This document shows, piece after piece, positions 25,957-35,091 of a stretch of 64,000 bases of DNA; positions within the stretch are counted from its first letter, which is position 1, and the number at the start of each line of letters is the position of its first letter. Made by a program: the position numbers and the translations under genes. Where the stretch lies: NCBI GenBank assembly GCA_011170375.1, contig DUEV01000002.1, positions 124,001-188,000 on the forward strand. The letters run 5' to 3'. The DNA comes from Dehalococcoidia bacterium. Its GTDB lineage: Bacteria > Chloroflexota > Dehalococcoidia > Dehalococcoidales > Fen-1064. The notes under the pieces are model-generated. The model saw only the letters and a list, made by a program, of their open reading frames with translations, was not told the DNA's origin and did not search any database.

Positions 25957-26256
25957 GTGGTGGAGCAAAATAAACCCAAGCCAATGGAAATAAAGGTTAA
26001 AGTGCCCGATAGTCTTATGGGTGGCGTTTATGCTAATAATGCAATTATCTCGCACACGAAAGAAGAGTTTATCATGACCTTCCTGATGGTTACACCCCCT
26101 CAAGGAATTGTTACTTCCCGTGTAGTAATGAGTCCAAGTCACACCAAAAGGCTGGCAAATGCTCTCCAGGAGAATATTAAGAGATATGAAGCGAATATCG
26201 CTAAGATTGAGCCGGCCGCTGAGCCGAAAGGTAAACTGGGTTTCCATACCAGCTAA
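25957..26256 (+). CDS. DUF3467 family protein
   Basis: 99 residues from GTG 25957, behind AAAGGAGGAGAG. The order I-K-V-K-V-P-D-S-L-M-G-G-V-Y-A-N, then E-E-F-I-M-T-F-L-M-V-T-P-P-Q-G-I-V-T-S-R-V and H-T-K-R-L-A-N-A-L-Q-E-N-I is the DUF3467 signature (G-x-Y-A-N, F-x-L-D/M-F, P-S-H-x-K). The family is small, cytoplasmic and of unknown role. It is monocistronic here; no neighbour suggests a function. Confidence 0.85.
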   Translation: MVEQNKPKPMEIKVKVPDSLMGGVYANNAIISHTKEEFIMTFLMVTPPQGIVTSRVVMSPSHTKRLANALQENIKRYEANIAKIEPAAEPKGKLGFHTS

Positions 26257-26418
26257 AACTATTAAGACGAGTTTGTTGAAACCCGCTACCGCGGAGGAAT
26301 AAAGCAACACAGATAGCGTGTTAAATACTGCGTTGCCTACCACAGAACCCAAGAAAACTATCTGGATAAGTGAAGGATGACACTCAAGTGTAAGCCGGGG
26401 GAGTAGTAAGGAGGCTAT

Positions 26419-27693
26419 CTAGGAGAAGAGGGAGAACCTGTAAATGATATCATCCAGTTGGGCAGCATAGGTTGAGAAGATTGATTCCTCCGTAACACCT
26501 CGAATCGAGTACTTCCACCCATCATGTGAGAGGCATATCTCGTGGCACTGCAGTACTTCGCTCGTTCTACTCACCTGTCCTACCCACGTTATCTCTTGTG
26601 CCTCAAATCCGTGCCAGATAATCTCCTCGTTCGTGAGAACCTCGTAGGAATACCATTCGTCTTCTCTGGTATTGTTGTTTTCATCGACCCACTGGTCCAG
26701 TCGATACCCGGGGCGTTTCTGGATTTCGACTATTACCATAGCCTCACCAGTGGGGTCCTCTATCGTCAGCAACGACTCCAGAGAGGTGCCCTCTTCGGTC
26801 ACAGTCCAATCAACCGGGTGCGTTATGGCATACTCCCAGACCTCATTGGCATAAGTCTGCATAGGGATAAGGTTTACATTAGCTTCATGGGTAACGATAA
26901 CACTACCTGCACTGTCTTGAAGTTCAACGTCTACCTCGACCGGGAAAATGCTGGAAGGATTAGAGCCGGTATACAATTCAATGAATACCGCAGTGGTCTC
27001 GCCCGGTAAGACGCCGACCCGGTCTACGGCGACCCACGGGTGCGAGTCCTCAATCCAAAGGTCGGCAATTGCAGCATAGGCAGGGAGTCCACCTTTATTC
27101 TCGATATCAACCACCACCGCCTCGATTGGAGTACTCACCCCACCGACAAATAAGACATTCTTTACAGTCAGCTCCGGCTCCTGAGAAACGACCAAATCCA
27201 CCGTCGTCACCGGCTCACCCAGCAAAGTGTGGACGATAACAGAATACGTCCCGGACGCCGGTGTCTCATAGGGTGAGGATGTCATCGGTAGCTCGATGGA
27301 CGATTCGCCCGCTTCAACCTGCTGGAAGTAACTTGTCTTGACACCGTTGGTGTCAGCCACAGCCAGGCTTAGTTGCGTGTTGCAGGAGAAATCTACAGCC
27401 AGGTATGCCCTGTCGGCCTCGCTGAGTACCTCCCAGCCCTCTAGCTCAAATGAAACCAATACCCCCTCATCGTCAGGAGGGTCTTCAATAACATCATCAT
27501 CCTCACCAAGAGTAGCCTCGTCAGCAGCAGTCTCACTGTCTCCATTATCAGATTGCTGTGTCTGTCCCGACTCAAGTGTGTCTGCATTTTTGCAAGCCGA
27601 CAGACTGCCTGCCAGAAGCAAAACGACGAGGAAAACCGCGAGAACGACCGAAATACTCCGCGCACGAGTCACAGCATGGACAACATTATGCAT
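26419..27693 (-). CDS. Large lipoprotein with CARDB-like and PsbP-like regions
   Basis: 424 residues from ATG 27693; the frame extends to an ATG at 27756, which would put 21 residues before the signal sequence. Residues 13-33 are hydrophobic and end L-S-A-C with Cys34 as lipid site. An acidic linker follows (many D, E, S, T), then a beta-rich middle (T-V-K-N-V-L-F-V-G-G, V-V-D-I-E-N-K-G-G-L-P-A-Y) like CARDB/NEW3 folds. The C-terminal part, E-V-W-E-Y-A-I-T-H-P-V-D-W-T-V to the end, resembles the PsbP/DUF1795 type. Anchored outside the membrane, role unknown. No partner gene in the same direction nearby. Confidence 0.72.
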   Translation of the reverse strand: MHNVVHAVTRARSISVVLAVFLVVLLLAGSLSACKNADTLESGQTQQSDNGDSETAADEATLGEDDDVIEDPPDDEGVLVSFELEGWEVLSEADRAYLAVDFSCNTQLSLAVADTNGVKTSYFQQVEAGESSIELPMTSSPYETPASGTYSVIVHTLLGEPVTTVDLVVSQEPELTVKNVLFVGGVSTPIEAVVVDIENKGGLPAYAAIADLWIEDSHPWVAVDRVGVLPGETTAVFIELYTGSNPSSIFPVEVDVELQDSAGSVIVTHEANVNLIPMQTYANEVWEYAITHPVDWTVTEEGTSLESLLTIEDPTGEAMVIVEIQKRPGYRLDQWVDENNNTREDEWYSYEVLTNEEIIWHGFEAQEITWVGQVSRTSEVLQCHEICLSHDGWKYSIRGVTEESIFSTYAAQLDDIIYRFSLFS

Positions 27694-27938
27694 TGCCCCG
27701 CATGATTTCGGCAGGACACGTAAAGCAGTGCCGACCTTTATACCAGGTAAGCCCATATAACCATTTTAAGCCTGAACGTATGGGTTTTGAATAGTACTTT
27801 GAGTACTTTAGAACTGGTACTAAATGGTCAACTGACAGCAGTCCAAAACATACTAGCCGAACAGGAGTCCAGCTCCTTGTACCGGTTAACGACCTCTGAT
27901 AGACTGGAATCATCAGAACTAGAGTAAGGAGTAGACTT

Positions 27939-29840
27939 ATGCATCTGCTCGAGCCAATAACAATCAGAGGAGTTGAGTTCAAAAACCGCATGGTTATGGC
28001 ACCGATGCTGGTAGCAATAGGCATCAGGAGCACCAGGGCAAGGGCCTACTACATGGAACGTGCCAAAGGAGGTGTCGGCACCATAATAATGGCAGGGACA
28101 TCAGTAGATGTCTTCGCTACGGATGACGTCTGGAGACAGGCTGGGGGCCTCGATGCATTCTTGGAAGGAACAAGGCATGTCACCGATGATATCCACCAGA
28201 CCGGAACGAAGGTAGGTATACAGTTCTGGCACGGTAATGTCTTTCCGGCCGGAACGGGTAATCCCCAAGATACACGTGGTGAGCCAGTTGCGCCATCAGT
28301 GACTAATGAGAGGCGCGAACTCACTATCCCTGAGATTGAAACGATAATATACCGATTCGCTCAGGCATCTGCCAACGCTCGGAAGGCAGGCTTCGACTTT
28401 ATTGAGGTGCACGGTGCACATGGCTACCTCACCTGCCAATTCTTCTCCCCGGCCACCAACCGACGCCGTGACCGGTACGGAGGTGACCTGAGCGGGCGCA
28501 TGAGGTTCGGTACGGAGTGTGTCGCCAAGATACGGGCAGCGGTAGGTGATGACTTCCCTATCTTCTATCGTTTGGGGGCTTGGGAAGACATCCCAGATGG
28601 CATCACCACAAACGATAGCGCCCAATTCGCTGTCGAGCTGGAGAAGGCAGGAGCCGATGTCATTGATGTCTCTCTCGGAGCGATGACCAGAAAGGGGCTC
28701 ACATCAAGCCCCGGACCGGAACATCCCGAAGGCACCCTCGTTCCCTTTGCTGAGACCATTAAACACAGGGTAAAAATACCTGTAATAGCCGTTGGTCGTT
28801 TCCGGACAGCGGAGGCAGCTGAGGCAGTGCTGGCACAGGGCAACGCCGACATGATCGCTATCGGGCGACAGCTTATCGCCGATCCCCACTGGCCAGAAAA
28901 AGTAACCACCGGCAGAGCCGAAGACATCGTGCCGTGCATCAGTTGTGACACCTGCTTCGAACCCGTACGGGTAGGCACCAGTCTAAGGTGCTCCGTGAAT
29001 GCCCTGGCCGGTAGAGAGGCAGAACTGAAGATTGAACCTGCCCTGAAACCGAAGAGGATCATGGTGGTGGGTGGAGGTCCTGGCGGTATGGAAGCAGCCC
29101 GGGTGGCTGCCCAGCGAGGTCATCAGGTTACGCTATATGAAAGGCAAAATGAACTGGGCGGACAGCTTATACCAGCATCAATACCTCCATATAAATACGA
29201 ACTGGCCCACCTGAAGCAGTATTTAGCCCGCCAGCTTGAAAAAAGCGGGGTCCAGATTAGGCTCGGTGTAGAGGTTACACCAGAGCTCGTGGAAAAGGAA
29301 CGGCCCGATGCCTTTATCAGCGCCATCGGACCAATATCCCTGACACCGGAAATCCCGGGAATAGAGAAAAAAAAGGTTGTCACCGACCTCGATGTCCTCT
29401 CGGGTGAAGCCGATGTCGGAGACAGGGTAGTTATCATCGGCGGCGAGCTGTCTGGCTGCGAGACGGCCGATTTCCTCTCGGAACATGGCAAACAGGTGGT
29501 AGTAGTCCGCCGAGGCCCTGAAATGGCCACCGGTATTTTCCCCAGCGCACGTCAAGCCCTGCTGAACCGGCTTGAGGAGAAGGGTGTAATCCTCATGCCA
29601 GGTATCAGGGAGTACCTGGAGATAACCCAAGAAGGGCTATATATACTTAATAAGGAAGGGAAAAGGCAATTGCTTGATGCCGACAGCATTGTCCTCGCCA
29701 CCGGGGTCACTGCCAATGACCAGCTGGCTAAGGCTGTCCAGGGTAAAGTCGGCGAAGTCCATCTGGTGGGTGACTGCGCTGAGCCGGGGCGTATCCTCGA
29801 TGCCATCCGCGACGGCTCACGCGTGGGACGTGATATATAG
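27939..29840 (+). CDS. NADH:flavin oxidoreductase / 2,4-dienoyl-CoA reductase-like enzyme
   Basis: 633 residues with the three-domain FadH/BaiCD layout. The first part is an old-yellow-enzyme TIM barrel (P-I-T-I-R-G-V-E-F-K-N-R, H-G-A-H-G-Y-L, F-S-P-A-T-N-R-R-x-D-x-Y-G-G). Next comes a 4Fe-4S motif C-I-S-C-D-T-C with a fourth Cys after 11 residues, then an FAD/NAD module (V-V-G-G-G-P-G-G-M-E-A-A-R and V-V-I-I-G-G-E-L-S-G-C-E-T-A). It should reduce activated double bonds of enoyl-CoA or related compounds with NAD(P)H. It starts MHLLEPI after AAGGAG. It is monocistronic with 400 bases of noncoding DNA behind it; the substrate is open. Confidence 0.93.
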   Translation: MHLLEPITIRGVEFKNRMVMAPMLVAIGIRSTRARAYYMERAKGGVGTIIMAGTSVDVFATDDVWRQAGGLDAFLEGTRHVTDDIHQTGTKVGIQFWHGNVFPAGTGNPQDTRGEPVAPSVTNERRELTIPEIETIIYRFAQASANARKAGFDFIEVHGAHGYLTCQFFSPATNRRRDRYGGDLSGRMRFGTECVAKIRAAVGDDFPIFYRLGAWEDIPDGITTNDSAQFAVELEKAGADVIDVSLGAMTRKGLTSSPGPEHPEGTLVPFAETIKHRVKIPVIAVGRFRTAEAAEAVLAQGNADMIAIGRQLIADPHWPEKVTTGRAEDIVPCISCDTCFEPVRVGTSLRCSVNALAGREAELKIEPALKPKRIMVVGGGPGGMEAARVAAQRGHQVTLYERQNELGGQLIPASIPPYKYELAHLKQYLARQLEKSGVQIRLGVEVTPELVEKERPDAFISAIGPISLTPEIPGIEKKKVVTDLDVLSGEADVGDRVVIIGGELSGCETADFLSEHGKQVVVVRRGPEMATGIFPSARQALLNRLEEKGVILMPGIREYLEITQEGLYILNKEGKRQLLDADSIVLATGVTANDQLAKAVQGKVGEVHLVGDCAEPGRILDAIRDGSRVGRDI

Positions 29841-30239
29841 ATAAATATATATAAAGGAAATCTCCTTATCCAGCGCTTTGGGGCCTAGACCACTATAGGG
29901 CTGACTGCATAGTCACAGTCGTACTACCAGCTACTACCTTGAACAATTCCCACCACCACATCTGATACAAGGACACTCCCCTCGAACATCTCGAGCATAA
30001 TTTCAGGGAATCGTTTGACTCTTATTCCCCTTGGGCAGACTCTTGTACCCTTCCCGGTGCATTTATCAGACCTCCCAATCCAAATCCTGAACTAAGTGGC
30101 TCTGACAACCTGCCCCATTAATTAGCAATATTTGTCCGCTGGGGTCTTATTTATGGTTCGTTTTGCCCTTAAAGCAAAACGGGCACCGTGATAATCTCTT
30201 TTGTAAAGGGGCAGAATCACAAACGAAAGGAGGTAGTAG
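29841..30239. other. Intergenic region before pilin-like gene, with hairpin
   Basis: 399 bases. It holds a perfect 8-bp hairpin CGTTTTGC-CCTTAAA-GCAAAACG at 30159-30181, about 60 bases before the pilin start, then GAAAGGAGG directly ahead of the ATG. The hairpin lies in the 5' leader of the pilin-like gene. It does not match the c-di-GMP-I consensus by eye. The remaining sequence shows no gene. Confidence 0.4.
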
Positions 30240-30641
30240 ATGCTCAAAGTAATCAGGAAGAAATTCCGCTACGGGGAGAAAGGTTTTACCCTGATCGAGC
30301 TGCTGGTAGTGGTGGCTGTCCTCGGCGCACTGGCTGCCGTGGCTATTCCCAATGTCGGTAAGTTCATCGGCCAGGGCGAACAGGAATCCTACGAGACAGA
30401 ACTGCACAACGTCCAGACGGCGGTTATGGCCATGCTGGTTGACAGTGCAGCCGGCATTCTTGACTGTGGCGCCGCCGGCTATAACGGTGTCAGTGACATG
30501 TCCACCGTCCTTGCGACCGACCAGGCAGCTGGTGACCTCAACCTCGCTATGTACATGACAGGATTGAGTGGGACATCAGTGAGATCGGGCTGCACCTACG
30601 ACTTTACCGAAGATGGCACTGTGACTCAACATACCCCGTAG
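30240..30641 (+). CDS. Type IV pilin-like/pseudopilin protein
   Basis: 133 residues with a class III signal: a positively charged leader (residues 1-14), then E-K-G then F-T-L-I-E-L-L-V-V-V-A-V-L-G-A-L-A-A-V-A-I-P, with prepilin peptidase cleavage after Gly and Glu at +5. The rest is a small globular domain with two cysteines (D-C-G and S-G-C) that may form a loop. AAAGGAGG precedes ATG. No pil genes lie near, so assembly must use machinery elsewhere. A strong terminator follows, so it is monocistronic. It may be a major or minor pilin or a secretion pseudopilin. Confidence 0.88.
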   Translation: MLKVIRKKFRYGEKGFTLIELLVVVAVLGALAAVAIPNVGKFIGQGEQESYETELHNVQTAVMAMLVDSAAGILDCGAAGYNGVSDMSTVLATDQAAGDLNLAMYMTGLSGTSVRSGCTYDFTEDGTVTQHTP

Positions 30642-30671
30642 TACCCAAAACCTCCTATTACTCCCCTCATA

Positions 30672-30714
30672 AAGAAGCCTGTAACTTGGGATGGTTACAG
30701 GCTTCTTTTGTTTT
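30672..30714 (+). terminator. Strong Rho-independent terminator after pilin gene
   Basis: Perfect 14-bp arms AAGAAGCCTGTAAC (30672-30685) and GTTACAGGCTTCTT (30694-30707) around an 8-base loop, followed by TTGTTTT. Confidence 0.9.
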
Positions 30715-30853
30715 ACCAACCCCCATTCTTGCCCGATGACCAGTCCTTAACCCTTTGCCCTCTCAACATATGCATAATAATTTGCCCTCCTGATACCGTC
30801 AGCAGTATACTTTATTATAGTAGTGTCTGAACGATTTACCCGCGTTTAGCGCC

Positions 30854-32266
30854 ATGTGCTATTCCGGCCGGCAATCATTCATGTGTAGCATACGGTGCTT
30901 TTTAAATTCAGGGAATTACATTGCAGAAAGAAGTCGGTTGATTAAACGAAGAAAATTCCCGAAGATATTCTTCGGCTGGTGGACAGTAATAGCCGGCGGT
31001 TTTCTCGCTCTCTGGGGACACGGCTTTCACACCTACGGGTTCTCGGCACTTTTCAAACACATTTCAGAGGACCTGCATTTCGACCGGGCAGTCACGTCGG
31101 TGGCTGCCGGTATCGGCAGGTTCGAGGGTGGGTTCGAAGCCCCGATAACAGGCTGGATAACTGACAGATTCGGACCCAGGTGGATTGTACTTCTTGGCGT
31201 CTCCCTCATCAGCATCAGCCTAATACTGATGCGATTCATTGATTCCCTCTGGGCCTTTTACGCCGTCTGGGGCGTCATGCTGGGTACAGGAGTCAATATT
31301 GCCCTCACCCTGCCCATGGACGTGGCAATCACGAACTGGTTCATTAAGAAGCGTGGCAAGGCGCTAAGTGTCAGGATGGTATTCTCCGGCCTTTCCGGAG
31401 TCATCGTGATGCCTCTTGTGGCTGCCCTGATTGGAGCAGTGGAATGGCGTATGACCTGCTTCATCGGCGGCGTGGTTATGGCCGCCGTCGGTATACCCCT
31501 GGTCTGGTTCTTCGTGAAACAGCACCGTCCTGAGTATTACGGAATGCTACCGGATGGCGCCACATTTGAGGGCGACGCCACAGATATGGAGCAGATGCTG
31601 GAGAGGGGTAGAGCCTACGCCGCCGAAGTACAGGAAGTAGAATTCACGGTGAAACAGGCGATGAAGACCCGTGTCTACTGGTTGATGATACTAACACAGG
31701 CCGTTCACAGCCTGATAATGCCGGTGATGAGCATTCACTGCATCCCTTTTCTGACCGATATGGAATGGTTAAATATCGACGACGTTCAGGCCGCCGGTAT
31801 GATGACCATCTGGATTGCCGCCAGCCTTCCGGCCAGATTCGCTGGCGGTGTCATCGCCGACCGTATCAAGGCACGCAACCTGCGCCTAATAACAGGTGGC
31901 TCTTACTTCCTACAGGCCCTTGGTGTATCTATCTTTCTCATGAACCGTAGTATGCCTGCCATAATCATCTGGTTCATTCTTTATGGTATCGGACAAGGCG
32001 GTGGTATGGCAGCAAACCCCATCGTCAGGGCACGCTTTTTCGGCCGCAAGAGCTTCGGCTCGATTGCAGGACTTTCGAGATTCTTCATGACACCTATAGG
32101 CGTACTGGGGCCTATCTATGCCGGCTGGATATATGACACCACCGGGAGTTATGACAACGCTTTTATCCAGATGGCAATAATGGTGGGGGTCTCCGCAGTC
32201 CTTGCACTTTTCATTCTTCCCCCCAAACCCCCCACCGAGAGTACAGAAATTCTCAGCACAGCCTAA
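30854..32266 (+). CDS. MFS transporter
   Basis: 470 residues as drawn, with about 12 hydrophobic segments. F-F-G-W-W-T-V-I-A-G-G-F is the first helix of oxalate/formate- and monocarboxylate-type MFS proteins. The cytoplasmic loop 2-3 motif is visible as G-W-I-T-D-R-F-G-P-R, and the second-half copy as G-G-V-I-A-D-R-I-K-A-R. The annotated ATG gives 35 residues before the first helix and has no good ribosome site; a start near residue 29 (TTG) is possible. Likely moves an organic acid or related solute through the inner membrane by proton or solute exchange. It stands alone after the pilin terminator and before the ABC operon. Confidence 0.88.
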   Translation: MCYSGRQSFMCSIRCFLNSGNYIAERSRLIKRRKFPKIFFGWWTVIAGGFLALWGHGFHTYGFSALFKHISEDLHFDRAVTSVAAGIGRFEGGFEAPITGWITDRFGPRWIVLLGVSLISISLILMRFIDSLWAFYAVWGVMLGTGVNIALTLPMDVAITNWFIKKRGKALSVRMVFSGLSGVIVMPLVAALIGAVEWRMTCFIGGVVMAAVGIPLVWFFVKQHRPEYYGMLPDGATFEGDATDMEQMLERGRAYAAEVQEVEFTVKQAMKTRVYWLMILTQAVHSLIMPVMSIHCIPFLTDMEWLNIDDVQAAGMMTIWIAASLPARFAGGVIADRIKARNLRLITGGSYFLQALGVSIFLMNRSMPAIIIWFILYGIGQGGGMAANPIVRARFFGRKSFGSIAGLSRFFMTPIGVLGPIYAGWIYDTTGSYDNAFIQMAIMVGVSAVLALFILPPKPPTESTEILSTA

Positions 32267-32697
32267 TCAACCTTATCTCAGCAATTTTTGCCAGTAACGT
32301 AGTTTGCGGCTGCATCAGCACCGCCCCATCTGACTAACCCGCACTCAACTTTCATATTCCCCCACACAGGCACTTGACAAACATTCTCATGTCTATTATA
32401 TTTGTGTAACTTGAGCAAGCAAATTACCAGCATCCTGCGCCATGCAGGTGGTCAAAATATATCATAATGATGCATGAAAAGGGGGGCTTTCGAGGGAAAT
32501 CAGAGTGCTGGGGAAACATTGTACTTATCCACCAGCTTGAATCAGTATTACCCTTGCCTCGAAAGATAGCTTTGGAAGCAACCGGACCTAGTAATATAAA
32601 ACATCTGACGGACAGATATCGGTATGAGAAGGCTGTGAGAGAAATCGTAAAATAGCCTCCTCAGGGTAGCGAGCGTTTATATACTGAAAGGAACGAG
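32267..32697 (+). other. Long 5' region of ABC transporter operon
   Basis: 431 bases with a near-consensus promoter at 32374-32402, implying an untranslated leader of about 290 bases before the first permease. An open frame at 32467-32655 (62 codons) begins ATGATGCATG without a ribosome site and resembles no protein, so I do not call it. The leader length leaves room for regulation, but no known riboswitch was recognised. Confidence 0.5.
32374..32402 (+). promoter_or_regulatory. Promoter of ABC transporter operon
   Basis: TTGACA (32374-32379), exact 17-base spacer, TATATT (32397-32402). Five of six matches at -10 and all six at -35. It drives the permease and binding-protein genes that follow. 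Confidence 0.65.
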
Positions 32698-33969
32698 ATG
32701 CGCGCCTATCTAATCAGAAGAATCTTTCTAATCATACCCACCCTCGTCTTGGTGACTATTATCGTCTTTCTCACCGTCCGTTTCATTCCTGGCTCGGTGA
32801 TAGAACAGATGGCAGGCATGAACCTCGGCGAAGGGGATACGGATCTCGATGAAATCGTCGCACAAATCAGGCATGACCTGGGCATGGACGTGCCAATCTG
32901 GGAGGAGTACCTGCGCTGGATGGGAGCATGGCCAAAACACGAATGGGGGTGGAGTGCAGAAGCATCAGTCAGCGACCTATCAGTGACGCCGGGTGGAGCA
33001 GGAACTGTCACTGTAAGGGCCTTAGTCACTAACACGGGTGATACCGTCAGCGATTATAAAGTAAAACTCAAGCTCAATGACGAAACGTTAGAAACTAAAA
33101 AAATCGTCATAAATGTTGATAACCCCGATACTACAGCAATTGAGACTAACAGCACGACAGTCTATTTCACCGCATCAAGCAGTAATGTGGGGACTTATTC
33201 CATAGAGGCCAGCGGATACTCCAATTTTACCGGTGTCCTCCAGGGCAGCCTCGGTAACTCAATCTGGACAGGCCGTGCAATACTCCCTGATATTATAAGT
33301 AGAGTTCCAATTTCTCTGGAGCTCGGCATCATTGCGATAGTAACCGGGTTACTGATAGCCTTCCCTGTCGGCATATACTCGGCGATACGGCAAGATTCAA
33401 TTGGTGACTACGTAGGACGAAGTTTTGCTATATTCTGCATGGCCGTCCCCGGTTTCTGGCTGGGAACAATGGTATGGGCCTTCCCCTCGGTCTGGTGGGA
33501 CTGGACACCCGCCACAGTTTATATCCCCATCGAGAAGGATTTTCTCGGAAACATCACACAGTTCATCATCCCCGGGGTACTCATGGGGATGGTCATGTCC
33601 GGGGTAACCATGAGGATGACGCGCACCATGATGCTGGAGGTGCTGCGACAGGACTACATCAGGACTGCCTGGTCAAAAGGGCTCAGGGAAAGAGTGGTTG
33701 TTATCAGGCATGCCCTGAAGAACGCCATGATTCCGGTGATAACTATCATCGGACTCCAGCTACCCGTTTTAATCGGGGGCACGGTTATCATGGAATCGAT
33801 ATTTAACCTGCCGGGGATGGGACGATACATGCTTTATCAAGGCATTACTCTGAGAGACTACCCGATAGTCTCTGGTACAAACCTAATGATGGGCAGCGTC
33901 ATCCTGGTAGCCAACTTGCTAGTCGACATGACCTATGGCTGGCTTGACCCCAGGGTTCGCTACAGATAG
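32698..33969 (+). CDS. Peptide/nickel-type ABC permease (DppB-like) with inserted Ig/CARDB-like domain
   Basis: 423 residues against about 310-330 in ordinary DppB/OppB. The N-terminus (M-R-A-Y-L-I-R-R-I-F, first helix, I-P-G-S-V-I) and the C-terminal core (Y-I-R-T-A-W-S-K-G-L, the E-A-A-like loop, and N-L-P-G-M-G-R-Y) are standard. Between Y-L-R-W-M-G (about residue 75) and V-L-Q-G-S-L-G-N-S-I-W (about 180) lies an extra block of about 100 residues. It is rich in beta-type sequence: D-L-S-V-T-P-G-G-A-G-T-V-T-V-R, V-T-N-T-G-D, Y-K-V-K-L-K-L-N-D, G-T-Y-S-I-E. That looks like a CARDB/Ig-like fold in the external loop after helix 1. The frame is continuous, so it is an insertion, not an artefact. 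It could contact substrate or the binding protein. Confidence 0.9.
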   Translation: MRAYLIRRIFLIIPTLVLVTIIVFLTVRFIPGSVIEQMAGMNLGEGDTDLDEIVAQIRHDLGMDVPIWEEYLRWMGAWPKHEWGWSAEASVSDLSVTPGGAGTVTVRALVTNTGDTVSDYKVKLKLNDETLETKKIVINVDNPDTTAIETNSTTVYFTASSSNVGTYSIEASGYSNFTGVLQGSLGNSIWTGRAILPDIISRVPISLELGIIAIVTGLLIAFPVGIYSAIRQDSIGDYVGRSFAIFCMAVPGFWLGTMVWAFPSVWWDWTPATVYIPIEKDFLGNITQFIIPGVLMGMVMSGVTMRMTRTMMLEVLRQDYIRTAWSKGLRERVVVIRHALKNAMIPVITIIGLQLPVLIGGTVIMESIFNLPGMGRYMLYQGITLRDYPIVSGTNLMMGSVILVANLLVDMTYGWLDPRVRYR

Positions 33970-33980
33970 AGGGAGAAAAA

Positions 33981-34967
33981 ATGGCTGAGGAAACAACCAG
34001 CATATATGCCGGGGAGTTATCGGCAAAGAAGCCCCGCCGGTTCCTGACTGACCTGGCCGTCAGGCTTGTCAAGGAGAAACCTCTGGGTACTTTCGGCGCA
34101 GCCATCGTCCTGATATTTCTTATTGTCGGTATCTTTGCCGGCCTTCTGGCCCCATACGGATACAACGATACAATGGTGGGGCCTGCACTATCTAGCCCAA
34201 CATGGGACTACTGGATGGGCACAGACCGTACAGGGCGGGACGAACTCAGCCGTATCATCTACGGAGCCCAAATCTCCATGTTCGTCGGCCTGGGCGTAAG
34301 CGCTTTGTCCACCATTATAAGCGGTCTCATCGGTCTTATTTCAGGCTATCTTGGTGGCAAAACCGACCTGATAATTCAGAGATTTGTTGATGCCTGGATG
34401 TGTTTTCCCGCTCTTTTCATCATGATAACACTGATGTCTATCGTCGGGCAGGGTATTATGCCGGTGATAATAGTACTCGGAATACTCTACGGTATTACTG
34501 GTTCCAGGACAGTGAGAAGTGCCGTCGTCTCCATTAAGGGAAACGTCTACCTTGAAGCGGCCAGGGCTATTGGCGCTCCAACCAGGACAATACTCTGGAA
34601 GCATGTCCTCCCCAATATCATGGCACCCCTCATTATCGTATTCACTTCACGAATGGGGGCAGCCATTCTTGCTGAGGCGAGTATCAGCTTCCTCGGCTAC
34701 GGAATCCCGGAGCCATTTCCCAGCTGGGGTGGCATGCTCCAACGCTCAACCGGGTCTATGCTTCAGGCATTACATCTGGCAGTATTCCCGGGCTTATGCC
34801 TGTCCATCGTCGTCTGGGGAATAAACATGTTCGGAGACGCTCTGAGAGACCTGCTGGACCCCAGGCTGAGAGGTGGACTGGGGCGCTACTCCGGAACAAA
34901 GAAGAAGTTATCCAAACGGCTTACCAAGGTACAAACCGAGCGTGAGCAGACAGAGGAGTCAGGTTAG
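33981..34967 (+). CDS. Peptide/nickel-type ABC permease (DppC-like)
   Basis: 328 residues. It has an N-terminal OppC-type cytoplasmic stretch, a first helix (A-A-I-V-L-I-F-L-I-V-G-I-F-A-G), M-G-T-D-R-T-G-R-D-E-L-S-R-I-I-Y-G-A (the family signature after helix 1), and the coupling loop E-A-A-R-A-I-G-A-P-T-R-T-I-L-W-K-H-V-L-P-N. It starts 11 bases after the first permease behind GGGAGAAAAA, so the two are cotranscribed and pair in the membrane. The C-terminal tail is charged (K-K-K-L-S-K-R-L-T-K). Confidence 0.95.
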   Translation: MAEETTSIYAGELSAKKPRRFLTDLAVRLVKEKPLGTFGAAIVLIFLIVGIFAGLLAPYGYNDTMVGPALSSPTWDYWMGTDRTGRDELSRIIYGAQISMFVGLGVSALSTIISGLIGLISGYLGGKTDLIIQRFVDAWMCFPALFIMITLMSIVGQGIMPVIIVLGILYGITGSRTVRSAVVSIKGNVYLEAARAIGAPTRTILWKHVLPNIMAPLIIVFTSRMGAAILAEASISFLGYGIPEPFPSWGGMLQRSTGSMLQALHLAVFPGLCLSIVVWGINMFGDALRDLLDPRLRGGLGRYSGTKKKLSKRLTKVQTEREQTEESG

Positions 34968-34973
34968 AAAAAA

Positions 34974-34991
34974 AGTCGTTCGAAAACGACT
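34974..34991 (+). repeat. Hairpin between permease and binding-protein genes
   Basis: AGTCGTT-CGAA-AACGACT, a 7-bp stem with a CGAA loop, just after the DppC stop. It is not followed by a T tract. Such intercistronic stems often shield upstream mRNA and set different levels for permease and binding protein. Confidence 0.4.
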
Positions 34992-35091
34992 ACCGCAAGC
35001 AAGGGAGGTGCGAGATGTGAGATTTTTAAAAACAGGAGTGATAGCACTCATCGCTCACCCAAGTGACACAAGTGAAAGGAGATGAGAGGAA

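Noticed and set aside
30153-30239. c-di-GMP riboswitch before the pilin gene
   Set aside because: A hairpin with GCAAAACG is present, but the conserved GEMM core and receptor stems are not seen.
32467-32655. 62-codon frame in the leader of the ABC operon
   Set aside because: No Shine-Dalgarno sequence and no protein-like features; part of a long 5' leader.
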